11,707 nt of DNA from the NCBI GenBank assembly GCA_946061795.1, contig CAMGSK010000032.1, positions 1-11,707 on the forward strand, given 5' to 3'. The stretch is from an uncultured Elusimicrobium sp. GTDB lineage: Bacteria; Elusimicrobiota; Elusimicrobia; Elusimicrobiales; Elusimicrobiaceae. The translations under genes were made by a program, and so were the position numbers. Below, one piece after another: positions 1 to 5,858 of the stretch (position 1 is its first letter; every line of letters starts with the position of its first letter). The notes beneath the pieces were generated by a model. It worked only from the letters and a program-made list of their open reading frames with translations, was not told the origin of the DNA and searched no databases.

Positions 1-175
1 CGGAAAAGGCTTCGTTGACTTTTTTAAACCGCTCTTCGGCATCTTTGTCTCCGGGACAGCGGTCGGGATGGCACTTCATGGCGGCGCGGCGATAAGCGGA
101 TTTGATTTCCGCGGCGCTGGCCGTACGGGCAACGCCTAATACTTCATAATAATCTTCTTTCATGGCGGTAGGCAT
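1..175 (-). CDS. dnaJ: DnaJ co-chaperone, N-terminal J domain (partial, runs off left edge)
   Basis: DnaJ (Hsp40) stimulates the ATPase of DnaK and hands it unfolded clients. Only the first 58 codons are in the window. They read as a J domain: a DYYEVLGV start, helix II with [13 protein letters not shown], the diagnostic HPD loop in [10 protein letters not shown], and helix [13 protein letters not shown]. The start at 175 ([10 protein letters not shown]) is chosen because an extended -10 lies 8 nt upstream; the ATG at 163 (MKEDYY) is equally plausible from the protein alignment. Neither start has a Shine-Dalgarno. The usual hrcA-grpE-dnaK-dnaJ order holds, but a pilin unit and terminators separate dnaJ from dnaK, so it must be transcribed separately. 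I see no CIRCE in front of it. DnaJ could not be told from a CbpA-type J protein without the missing zinc-finger region; synteny favours DnaJ. Confidence 0.88.
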   Translation of the reverse strand, partial: MPTAMKEDYYEVLGVARTASAAEIKSAYRRAAMKCHPDRCPGDKDAEERFKKVNEAFS

Positions 176-183
176 AAATAAGT

Positions 184-192
184 AAAATATCA
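184..192 (-). promoter_or_regulatory. Putative extended -10 promoter of dnaJ
   Basis: On the minus strand TGA-TATTTT lies 8 nt before the ATG at 175, inside a very AT-rich stretch (about 176-222). No convincing -35 is visible. It fits the TGn plus TA-rich hexamer pattern seen before other genes here, but in such AT-rich DNA a chance match is possible. Confidence 0.35.
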
Positions 193-239
193 ATTAATCT
201 AATAATATATATTTTATGAAATTTGGCGCACCGGCGCAC

Positions 240-267
240 AAAAACGCCCCGGGCGGCAACCCGGGGC
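240..267 (-). terminator. Rho-independent terminator of the first pilin gene
   Basis: GCCCCGGG (246-253) and CCCGGGGC (260-267) form a perfect 8-bp GC stem with a 6-nt loop. On the minus strand it is followed by a run of five T (240-244). It lies about 20 bp after the pilin stop and so insulates dnaJ from the pilin transcript. Confidence 0.85.
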
Positions 268-286
268 TGATTGCATCAAAAGAGGA

Positions 287-835
287 CTATGGCAAATCAT
301 AAATATGCATGCCGGGAGTATTGTTCACAAGTTTTCCTCCTAGAGATAAACACACTTTATCCCACCTTTCATTTCCGGCATAACACTTAGCCGGGATATT
401 TTGCCGAAAATGGCGCAAATAATTTGCATAATTATATGAACCGCCCGGACGTCCGTTCAGGCGGAAACTTACATAAGAGCCGTAGCCATAGTCTGAACGA
501 ATACCATATTCTCCCCAATCAGCCACCCATCTATCATTCCCGCTGGTTTCTCCCGGAGAGTTTGCATGTTGCAGCCCGGCAGGAATACCAATATCCAAAT
601 CTTCAAACCGCATTGCATACGTTCCGTTAGCTAAATAATACAGCTGTTGGGCTTGCCAAACAGAATCCACAAACTGCATTTTTGACACATACCGGCTTTT
701 ATCCACCGCCAATTGGTACTTTGGAAACGCGACAGCCGCCAGGATACCGATGATTAACACCACCACTAACAGCTCTATCAGAGTAAATCCGGCGTTTTTT
801 AAGCCGGAGAGAGATTTTTGATAAATTTTGTTCAT
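287..835 (-). CDS. Type IV pilin-like protein (PilE/PulG family), copy 1
   Basis: Major- or minor-pilin-like prepilin, expected to be cut by prepilin peptidase and assembled into a type IV pilus or pseudopilus. The 182-residue product has a short basic leader, the cleavage site NAG|FTLIE (after G16) with the essential Glu at mature position 5 (E21), and a hydrophobic N-terminal helix up to about residue 38. Further on are ANGTY and a DLDIGIPAG segment (residues 69-87), then a C-terminal cysteine pair C151/C162 followed by LSLGG, likely a disulfide-closed D-region. The ATG at 835 is chosen; an in-frame TTG two codons upstream lies where the transcript probably starts. No Shine-Dalgarno is present. 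No assembly ATPase, platform or peptidase genes are nearby, so it is an orphan pilin gene. It sits between dnaK and dnaJ and has a close paralogue at 9922-10446. Confidence 0.9.
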   Translation of the reverse strand: MNKIYQKSLSGLKNAGFTLIELLVVVLIIGILAAVAFPKYQLAVDKSRYVSKMQFVDSVWQAQQLYYLANGTYAMRFEDLDIGIPAGLQHANSPGETSGNDRWVADWGEYGIRSDYGYGSYVSFRLNGRPGGSYNYANYLRHFRQNIPAKCYAGNERWDKVCLSLGGKLVNNTPGMHIYDLP

Positions 836-870
836 ATGCAAAATTTATCAAAAAAAAAAAACAATGCAAG
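815..870. repeat. 56-bp promoter/start module, copy 1 (identical to 10426-10481)
   Basis: This block is identical base for base to 10426-10481. It covers the putative -35, a 12-T tract, the -10, the start codon and codons 2 to 7 of the pilin gene. Identity stops abruptly on both sides: at codon 8 inside the gene (TCT against CCC) and one base beyond the CTTGCAT motif upstream. It contains a 16-bp perfect inverted repeat with arms 815-830 and 839-854, and the ATG in the 8-bp centre. Confidence 0.95.
842..869 (-). promoter_or_regulatory. Putative promoter of pilin copy 1 with T12 spacer
   Basis: On the minus strand, TTGCAT (864-869) could serve as a weak -35 and TGA-TAAATT (842-850) as an extended -10, with a 16-bp spacer that is mostly twelve consecutive T (850-861). 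The -10 ends 6 nt before the ATG, so the transcript would be leaderless or nearly so. The element is identical before the second pilin gene. Assignment is by inspection only. Confidence 0.55.
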
Positions 871-909
871 CCCCGGGCAACACCGTGCTCCATACAGGAA
901 AAATACTTT

Positions 910-918
910 TGCTATAAT
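910..918 (+). promoter_or_regulatory. Extended -10 promoter for the 43-residue ORF
   Basis: TGC-TATAAT (910-918) is a perfect extended -10. It ends 8 nt before the ATG at 927. No good -35 is visible, as is common for extended -10 promoters. It is divergent from the pilin promoter at 842-869. Confidence 0.6.
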
Positions 919-926
919 AAATGACG

Positions 927-1058
927 ATGAAAACGCTCTATCTCTTTCGGCGGGCCAACCGGCCGGAACTTTACGAAAAAACTTTGGCGTATTTTATCGC
1001 CCAAACCCGCGCCGGCAAGCGGTACGGACCCTTTCAAACGGACCCGGAAGTTTACTAA
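927..1058 (+). CDS. Small protein of 43 residues, function unknown
   Basis: The short ORF begins MKTLYLFRRANRPELYEK and ends DPEVY before a TAA. Support for it being real: a perfect extended -10 just upstream at leaderless spacing, third codon positions as GC-rich as the neighbouring genes, an amphipathic-looking centre (PELYEKTLAYFIAQTR), and a terminator downstream at 1101-1128 that also works in this direction. It is divergent from the pilin gene and convergent with dnaK. No signal peptide or membrane segment is present. The segment RPELYEK...FIAQTRA faintly recalls the helix of D-aminoacyl-tRNA deacylases (Dtd), but this is too short and weak to assign. It could be an intact small protein, a remnant of a longer gene, or chance. 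Confidence 0.5.
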   Translation: MKTLYLFRRANRPELYEKTLAYFIAQTRAGKRYGPFQTDPEVY

Positions 1059-1094
1059 TCCACACAGAAAACAAATATCCTAAAACATCCGCTT

Positions 1095-1128
1095 AAAACA
1101 CCAAGGGGAGCCTTTTGGCTCCCCTTGG
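1095..1128 (-). terminator. Terminator after dnaK (probably bidirectional)
   Basis: CCAAGGGGAGCC (1101-1112) and GGCTCCCCTTGG (1117-1128) form a perfect 12-bp stem with a 4-nt loop. On the minus strand it is followed by TGTTTT, 25 bp after the dnaK stop. On the plus strand TTTGTGT follows, so it may also end the small ORF at 927-1058. Confidence 0.88.
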
Positions 1129-1152
1129 TTTGTGTATGGGTTCAAACAACGT

Positions 1153-3030
1153 TTATTTGTCCACCACTTCGGCTTCCACCACGTCGTCTTTGCCGCCGTT
1201 GTTTCCAGCCGCCTGCTGGGCCGCGTCCGGGCCCGGCTGGGCTCCGGCTTGCGCACCCGCCGCGCCGGCGTTGGCCTGCTGCTGGGATTTGTACATGGCT
1301 TCTCCCAGCTTTTGTCCGGCCTGCAAAGCCGCGTCTTTGGCGGAGCGGATTTTGGCCGCGTCGTCGCCTTTGAGCGCGTCTTTCAGGTCCGTCAACGCGC
1401 GGTCAATGGCCAAGCGGTCATCCTGGGACACTTTGTCTCCGTACTCTTTTAAGGCTTTTTCGGTCTGATAGAGCACGCTGTCGCCTTCGTTTTTCGCTTC
1501 CACGAATTCTTTGTGTTTTTTGTCTTCTTCAGCGAATTTTTCGGCGTCTTTGACGAAGCGTTCCACTTCCGTGTCGCTGAGTTTGTTGGGCGAGCTGATG
1601 GTAATATGCTGCTCTTTGCCGGTGCCCAAGTCTTTGGCGGACACTTTCAAAATGCCGTTAGCGTCAATGTCAAAGGTGACCTCAATCTGCGGCACGCCGC
1701 GCGGAGCGGGAGGAATGCCGTCAAGGTCAAATTTACCCAAAGGCACGTTGTCTTTGGCCATGGGGCGTTCACCCTGCAGAACGTTAATCGTGACCGCGGG
1801 CTGATTGTCCGACGCGGTGGAGAAAATCTGCGTCTTTTTGGTCGGGATGGTGGTGTTGCGCTCAATGAGGCGCGTGCACACGCCGCCCAACGTTTCCAGG
1901 CCCAAGGACAAAGGCGTGACGTCCAACAGCAACACGTCTTTGACGTCCCCGGTCAAAATGCCGGCCTGCACGCTGGCGCCGATCGCCACGCATTCCATGG
2001 GGTCGATGCCGCGTTCAATTTTCTTGCCCACGTGGTCTTCCACATATTTCTGCACAATAGGCATGCGGGTCGGGCCACCCACCAAAATAATGCGGTCCAC
2101 GCCGTTGGCGTCCAGTTTGGCGTCGGACAAAGCTTGGTCAATGGATTTGCCGCAGCGTTTGACGATATTGTCCACCAAGCTTTCCAGTTTGGCGCGGGAC
2201 AATTTGAGTTCCAAATGTTTCGGGCCGGTGGCGTCTGCGGTGATAAACGGCAGGTTGATGTCCGTTTCCATGGTGGAGGACAGCTCAATTTTCGCTTTTT
2301 CGGCCGCTTCTTTCAAGCGTTGTTGGGCCTGTTTGTCGTTGGACAAATCAATGCCGGTGCTCTTTTTAAATTCGTCCACCATCCACGCGATGATGGCGTT
2401 GTCCATATCCGTGCCGCCCAGCTGCGTGTCACCGGAAGTGGAGAGCACTTCAAACGTGCCTTCCGCACCCATTTCCATAATGGTGACGTCCAGCGTACCG
2501 CCGCCCAAGTCAAAGACCAGAATTTTCTGCTCTTTGCCGGCTTTATCAATGCCGAAGGCCAAGGCGGCAGCCGTCGGTTCGTTGACCAAGCGCACCACTT
2601 CCAACCCGGCGATACGGCCGGCGTCTTTGGTGGCCTGGCGTTGGTTGTCGTTAAAATAAGCGGGCACGGTGATGACGGCTTTTTCCACCGGTTCGCCCAA
2701 GAACGCTTCCGCGTCTTTTTTCACTTTCTGCAAGACGAAAGCGGACAATTGCTGCGGCGTAAATTCCTGTCCGCGCAGATTAAATTTGTAATTTTCCCCC
2801 ATTTTGCGTTTGAACGCGGTCACCGTGCCTTCCGGGTTGGCGATAGCCTGCCGGCGGGCCGGTTCGCCCACCAAACGCTGTCCGTCTTTGGTAAACGCCA
2901 CATAAGACGGAAACGCTTTACCGCCGACGGAGCTCCCCTCCGCAGACGGGATAATCGTTCCTCTGCCCCCTTCCATGACCGCCGCGGCGGTGTTGGAGGT
3001 TCCCAAGTCAATGCCAATAATTTTAGCCAT
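1153..3030 (-). CDS. dnaK: Molecular chaperone DnaK (Hsp70)
   Basis: ATP-dependent cytoplasmic Hsp70 that binds and releases exposed hydrophobic peptides with DnaJ and GrpE. The 625-residue length is normal. Visible landmarks: phosphate-binding [10 protein letters not shown] (5-14), a second phosphate motif DLGGGTLDV (174-182), GGTDMD (205-210), the adenosine motif LVGGPTRMP (316-324), the interdomain linker VLLLDV (366-371) followed by [12 protein letters not shown], the substrate-binding beta domain, a charged helical lid, a disordered Gly/Ala/Gln-rich stretch, and the EAEVVDK end. The start at 3030 has a good AGGAGA Shine-Dalgarno. It is the last gene of hrcA-grpE-dnaK, 41 bp after grpE, and ends at a strong terminator. 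Regulation should be through the CIRCE/HrcA system upstream of hrcA. Confidence 0.98.
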   Translation of the reverse strand: MAKIIGIDLGTSNTAAAVMEGGRGTIIPSAEGSSVGGKAFPSYVAFTKDGQRLVGEPARRQAIANPEGTVTAFKRKMGENYKFNLRGQEFTPQQLSAFVLQKVKKDAEAFLGEPVEKAVITVPAYFNDNQRQATKDAGRIAGLEVVRLVNEPTAAALAFGIDKAGKEQKILVFDLGGGTLDVTIMEMGAEGTFEVLSTSGDTQLGGTDMDNAIIAWMVDEFKKSTGIDLSNDKQAQQRLKEAAEKAKIELSSTMETDINLPFITADATGPKHLELKLSRAKLESLVDNIVKRCGKSIDQALSDAKLDANGVDRIILVGGPTRMPIVQKYVEDHVGKKIERGIDPMECVAIGASVQAGILTGDVKDVLLLDVTPLSLGLETLGGVCTRLIERNTTIPTKKTQIFSTASDNQPAVTINVLQGERPMAKDNVPLGKFDLDGIPPAPRGVPQIEVTFDIDANGILKVSAKDLGTGKEQHITISSPNKLSDTEVERFVKDAEKFAEEDKKHKEFVEAKNEGDSVLYQTEKALKEYGDKVSQDDRLAIDRALTDLKDALKGDDAAKIRSAKDAALQAGQKLGEAMYKSQQQANAGAAGAQAGAQPGPDAAQQAAGNNGGKDDVVEAEVVDK

Positions 3031-3071
3031 AATTTTACTCTCCTTTCCAAATCAATAAATAATCACTTCTT

Positions 3072-3656
3072 TTATGCTTCTTCCCCCGCTTTGCCCACCA
3101 CCACTCTGGCGGGGCGCAGCGTCTTTCCGTCCATCATAAATCCCATTTGTACTTCTTCCAGCACCAAGCCGTCCTGCTCGGCTTTGGCCGGCAAAGTGGC
3201 GATGGCCTCCTGCGTCATGGGGTCATAGGGTTTGCCTATGGTGTCCATTTTTTCCACGCCTTCGGCCTTAAACGCTTTGTCTAGTTCCCCCAGAACCATT
3301 TTTATGCCGTCCAAAAAGTTTTTCAGTTCCGCGGCGCATTCTTTGCCGGGCTCTTGCGTCTGCATTTTGTCGCGCTGGCGCAAAAGCACTTCATAAGCGG
3401 GAAGAAGTTTTTCCGCGAATTCTTTTTTCCCGTAGGCAAGCAGCGCGGCTTTTTCCCGGTCGGTGCGTTTGCGGAAGTTGTCATATTCCGCGCTCAGACG
3501 CACATATTTGTCGTAATAATCGGGCTGGGCCGGAGCGGCGGGCTGCGCCGTTTCTTCCGCTTCGGAAACGTGGATTTCCGGTTCCGAATCGGCCGGCAAG
3601 TCCCGCGCTTCTTCTTCCGTCAAGCCGTCTTCACGTTTGTGATGTTTTTTACTCAT
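3072..3656 (-). CDS. grpE: Nucleotide exchange factor GrpE
   Basis: GrpE dimers release ADP from DnaK and reset the chaperone cycle. The 194-residue product has the family layout: a charged, probably disordered N-terminus (SKKHHKREDGLTEEEARD and the acidic stretch after it), a long coiled-coil (YDKYVRLSAEYDNFRKRTDRE and onward, about residues 48-75), and the C-terminal beta domain with GKPYDPMTQEAI and the closing VQMGFMMDGKTLRPARVVVG. The start overlaps the end of hrcA by 8 bp (ATGAGTAA), indicating translational coupling. dnaK follows 41 bp later. Confidence 0.97.
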   Translation of the reverse strand: MSKKHHKREDGLTEEEARDLPADSEPEIHVSEAEETAQPAAPAQPDYYDKYVRLSAEYDNFRKRTDREKAALLAYGKKEFAEKLLPAYEVLLRQRDKMQTQEPGKECAAELKNFLDGIKMVLGELDKAFKAEGVEKMDTIGKPYDPMTQEAIATLPAKAEQDGLVLEEVQMGFMMDGKTLRPARVVVGKAGEEA

Positions 3657-4746
3657 AGTCGTCTTCTTTGCCGGGCAGCGCGTTCCAGGCGCTGATGCTG
3701 CCCTCCAGCAAGTCCCCCATAAATTTCACCAAAGACATGACTTTGGTGTATTGCATATGCTTCGGGCCGATAATGCCCAGCATGCCCACCGTTTTGTCCC
3801 CCACGCGGTAAGCGGAGGAAACGATGCTGACGTTTTGCAATTCTTTCAGTTCGTTTTCGCTGCCGATACTGACGGCCACCTCTTTGCCGCTGCGGCGCAA
3901 ATCTTCCATTTTTTCGGCCAGCAGGCCCGAAAGACGCTGACGCTCTTCCACTACGCGCATCATCTGTTTGAGGTCTTCGTAATCGGCTTCTTCGGTATTC
4001 TCCAGCATCCGGCCAATGCCTTCCACATAAAGTTCTTCGGCCGCGGTCTGCGGTTTCTGCATGTCTTTAAGCACTTGCACCGCCAAATCCGCCACATCGG
4101 CGATTTCCCGGTGGTCAGACTGCATGTACTGCCATAAGAATTTCTGCGCGTCTTTGAGCGTCATGCCTTCAATTTCTTGATTGATAAATCCGCTGAGCAT
4201 GCGCAATTTGGCGGGCGACAGATCATATCCCAGTCTTACCGGCCAGTGCCGCACGATGCCCGATTCCGTCACCAAAACGGCCAAAATCAATCCCGGGCCT
4301 ATCGGCAAGAAGTCCAGCCGTTTGACCACCTGGTCCGTCACGTTGGCCGCATAGACAAATCCCGCCGCACCGGACAGGCGCGCCAATAACCGGGAAGTAT
4401 GCAGCATGACATTGTTCAGTTCGCCCACGCGTTCATCGTATTGCTGTTCAATGCGTTCGCGCTCTTGGGCCGCCATGCGCTGCATTCCCATCAGATAGTC
4501 CACGTAATAGCGGTAAGCTTTATCGGTCGGGATCCGGCCGCCGGACGTGTGCGGCTGATAGAGGTATCCCTCATCTTCCAAATCTTTCATAATATTGCGG
4601 ATGGTGGCGCTGGAAATATCTTTCAGCGCGCTGGAAGCAATCAGCTGGGAACCAACCGGACGGCGGTTTTCCACAAACTGCTGCACCACCCAGCGCAGGA
4701 TTTTCTCTTTTCTTTCTTTGGCCACTTCGGGTTTGAGTATTCTCAT
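3649..4746 (-). CDS. hrcA: Heat-inducible transcription repressor HrcA
   Basis: HrcA binds CIRCE operators and represses class I heat-shock genes; GroEL normally keeps it active. The product is 365 residues, at the long end for the family. It begins with a winged-helix domain (VENRRPVGSQLIASSALKDI, then SSATIRNIMKDLEDEGYLYQPHTSGGRIPTDKAYRYYVDYL, about residues 26-85), followed by a GAF-like dimer core. A late GxxR-type region ends in VGMLGIIGPKHMQYTKVMSLVKFM. An AAGGAAA Shine-Dalgarno precedes the ATG at 4746. As first gene of hrcA-grpE-dnaK, with a CIRCE at 4787-4813, it should repress its own operon. Confidence 0.97.
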   Translation of the reverse strand: MRILKPEVAKERKEKILRWVVQQFVENRRPVGSQLIASSALKDISSATIRNIMKDLEDEGYLYQPHTSGGRIPTDKAYRYYVDYLMGMQRMAAQERERIEQQYDERVGELNNVMLHTSRLLARLSGAAGFVYAANVTDQVVKRLDFLPIGPGLILAVLVTESGIVRHWPVRLGYDLSPAKLRMLSGFINQEIEGMTLKDAQKFLWQYMQSDHREIADVADLAVQVLKDMQKPQTAAEELYVEGIGRMLENTEEADYEDLKQMMRVVEERQRLSGLLAEKMEDLRRSGKEVAVSIGSENELKELQNVSIVSSAYRVGDKTVGMLGIIGPKHMQYTKVMSLVKFMGDLLEGSISAWNALPGKEDDYE

Positions 4747-4786
4747 AAAGTTTCCTTAAAGCGCCGTCTGACCTTTCCGCCTTATT

Positions 4787-4813
4787 TTAGCACTCGTTTT
4801 GGAAGTCTGCTAA
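4787..4813. promoter_or_regulatory. CIRCE operator (degenerate right arm) for HrcA
   Basis: TTAGCACTC (4787-4795), a 9-bp spacer, then GTCTGCTAA (4805-4813). The known CIRCE consensus is TTAGCACTC-N9-GAGTGCTAA. The left arm is perfect, the spacer length is exact, and the right arm has two mismatches. It lies across the expected transcription start of the hrcA promoter, the usual repressing position. Confidence 0.9.
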
Positions 4814-4814
4814 T

Positions 4815-4844
4815 AGTGTACAACAATTAATTTATTTTTGTCAA
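4815..4844 (-). promoter_or_regulatory. Promoter of the hrcA-grpE-dnaK operon
   Basis: On the minus strand a perfect -35 TTGACA (4839-4844), an 18-bp spacer, and a -10 TACACT (4815-4820). The start would be near 4808, inside the CIRCE, leaving a leader of about 60 nt with a Shine-Dalgarno. It is the only promoter in the window with a consensus -35. Confidence 0.75.
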
Positions 4845-4868
4845 CCCCAAATTTAGATTGCTAATTTT

Positions 4869-4979
4869 GGCCCGCAGACCGTCCGTTTCTTTTCTTGAGT
4901 ATAGAAAGGACGAAGCCCGCAGGCAAGAGCGTTTTTTGGATTAGACGACTTTCGGCAAACCGAGAAGAATCTGCGGGCC
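4869..4979. other. Candidate structured RNA or folded DNA element between hrcA and tatD
   Basis: GGCCCGCAGA (4869-4878) and TCTGCGGGCC (4970-4979) form a perfect 10-bp closing stem around 91 nt. Inside are two hairpins: GTCCgTTTCT with AGAAAGGAC (4881-4890 and 4903-4911, one bulge), and CTTTCGG-CAAA-CCGAGAAG (4949-4967, one bulge). The 8-mer GCCCGCAG occurs again at 4915-4922, so 4971-4978 could pair with either copy. Either strand would fold. I could not match it to SRP RNA, 6S RNA, RNase P, tmRNA or a riboswitch class I know. No U-tract follows on either strand, and a plus-strand -10 (TGC-TAATTT, 4859-4867) sits slightly too close. The rest of the 4747-5039 gap holds the hrcA promoter/CIRCE and the tatD promoter. 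Confidence 0.35.
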
Positions 4980-5024
4980 AGACATCCCCATACACATCCG
5001 CCTCTTCTGCATTTGCGTCTAAAA

Positions 5025-5033
5025 AGCTAAAAT
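5025..5033 (+). promoter_or_regulatory. Putative leaderless promoter of tatD
   Basis: AGC-TAAAAT ends 6 nt before the ATG at 5040. The hexamer has 5 of 6 consensus bases but the upstream TGn is imperfect and no -35 is visible. The spacing matches that before murE, the TIGR02757 gene and both pilin genes. Confidence 0.45.
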
Positions 5034-5039
5034 ATGCTT

Positions 5040-5843
5040 ATGAAATTTATTGATTCGCATGCCCATATCAATGACCCGGCGTTTGACTCGGACCGCCCGG
5101 AAGTGTTGAAGCGCGCTTTTGCCTGCGGCATGGAAAAAATGACCGAGATAGGCTGCCAAACCGATGAATGGTCTGCGGCTTTGGCTCTGTGCGCCCAGTA
5201 CCCCGGCCGTATCTGCGCCGCATTGGGCATCCATCCGGAATTTGCCCACACGTTCAACGAGGCGGCACGGACGGATTTGACGCAAAAGCTGGCAGACCCG
5301 AACGTTCGGGCGGTGGGAGAAATCGGCTTGGATTACGTTTATTTGCATGAATGCCCCAAGGAAACACAGCTGCGCGTGTTTGAAGAAATGCTGACTTTGT
5401 CCAACGCCGCGCACAAACCCGTCGTCCTGCACGTCCGCCGGGAAGGGGAAGAATACGAACCGTACGCCCAAACGTTTGCTCTTTTAAAACACGCATGGAA
5501 ACCGGACGCTTCTCTGAAACATCCGGGCGTGCTGCATTGTTTCTCCGCCCGCTACGAAGAGGCCAAACAAGCCCTGGACCACGGCCTGCTGCTGGGCATT
5601 AACGGATGTTTTACTTATAAGAAAAACGAATATATCCGCGAAGCCGTCAAAAAAGCGGGTATGGACAAATTGGTATTGGAAACGGACTGCCCTTATCTTT
5701 CGCCGCAAGGCAAAAGAGGGACCCGAAACGACCCGTCCAATATTCCGCTCATTCTCCAGTGGGTGGCGGATTATTTGGATGTGCCGGTGGAAAAACTGGC
5801 CGAAATCACCACGCAAAACGCGTTGGATTTATACTCATTGTAA
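5040..5843 (+). CDS. tatD: TatD family metal-dependent hydrolase (DNase)
   Basis: TatD enzymes are TIM-barrel, two-metal hydrolases; characterised members act as 3'-5' exonucleases or DNA repair nucleases. The 267-residue length is typical. Metal ligands appear in order: DSHAH (H7, H9), GEIGLDY (E94), VLHVR (H131), LHCFSA (H166) and ETDCPYLSP (D216), with the family ending GTRNDPSNIP. The ATG at 5040 is preferred over the ATG at 5034 because 5034 directly abuts the -10 hexamer and because family members start close to the DSHxH motif. No Shine-Dalgarno is present. A small lipoprotein gene follows after 15 bp. The exact substrate of this paralogue (TatD, YcfH or YjjV type) cannot be told from sequence. 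Confidence 0.93.
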   Translation: MKFIDSHAHINDPAFDSDRPEVLKRAFACGMEKMTEIGCQTDEWSAALALCAQYPGRICAALGIHPEFAHTFNEAARTDLTQKLADPNVRAVGEIGLDYVYLHECPKETQLRVFEEMLTLSNAAHKPVVLHVRREGEEYEPYAQTFALLKHAWKPDASLKHPGVLHCFSARYEEAKQALDHGLLLGINGCFTYKKNEYIREAVKKAGMDKLVLETDCPYLSPQGKRGTRNDPSNIPLILQWVADYLDVPVEKLAEITTQNALDLYSL

Positions 5844-5858
5844 TAAGGGAGCCGCTTT

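Noticed and set aside
836..841. TTG start two codons upstream of the pilin ATG (also 10447-10452), giving MHMNKIYQK
   Set aside because: The TTG follows the putative -10 by a single base, so it would be at or before the transcript start; ATG is the simpler choice in both copies.
247..878. Direct 9-bp repeat GCCCCGGGC flanking the first pilin unit (246-254 and 870-878), resembling a target-site duplication
   Set aside because: The left copy is an arm of the terminator, the motif is a generic GC palindrome also seen in part at 6230, and the second pilin copy has no such flanks.
818..1096. Plus-strand 92-codon frame spanning the pilin module and the small ORF
   Set aside because: It runs through the pilin promoter in another frame, has low-complexity composition, and conflicts with the better supported ORF at 927-1058.
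1513..3228. Very long open frame (571 codons) on the plus strand opposite dnaK and the end of grpE
   Set aside because: It is antisense to an unmistakable dnaK, its product is rich in F, H, R and G with no domain, and long antisense frames are expected opposite GC-rich third-position genes.
4869..4979. Reading the hrcA-tatD element as SRP RNA, 6S RNA or a known riboswitch
   Set aside because: The GGAAG tetraloop-type SRP core, the long rod with central bubble of 6S, and conserved riboswitch boxes are not visible.
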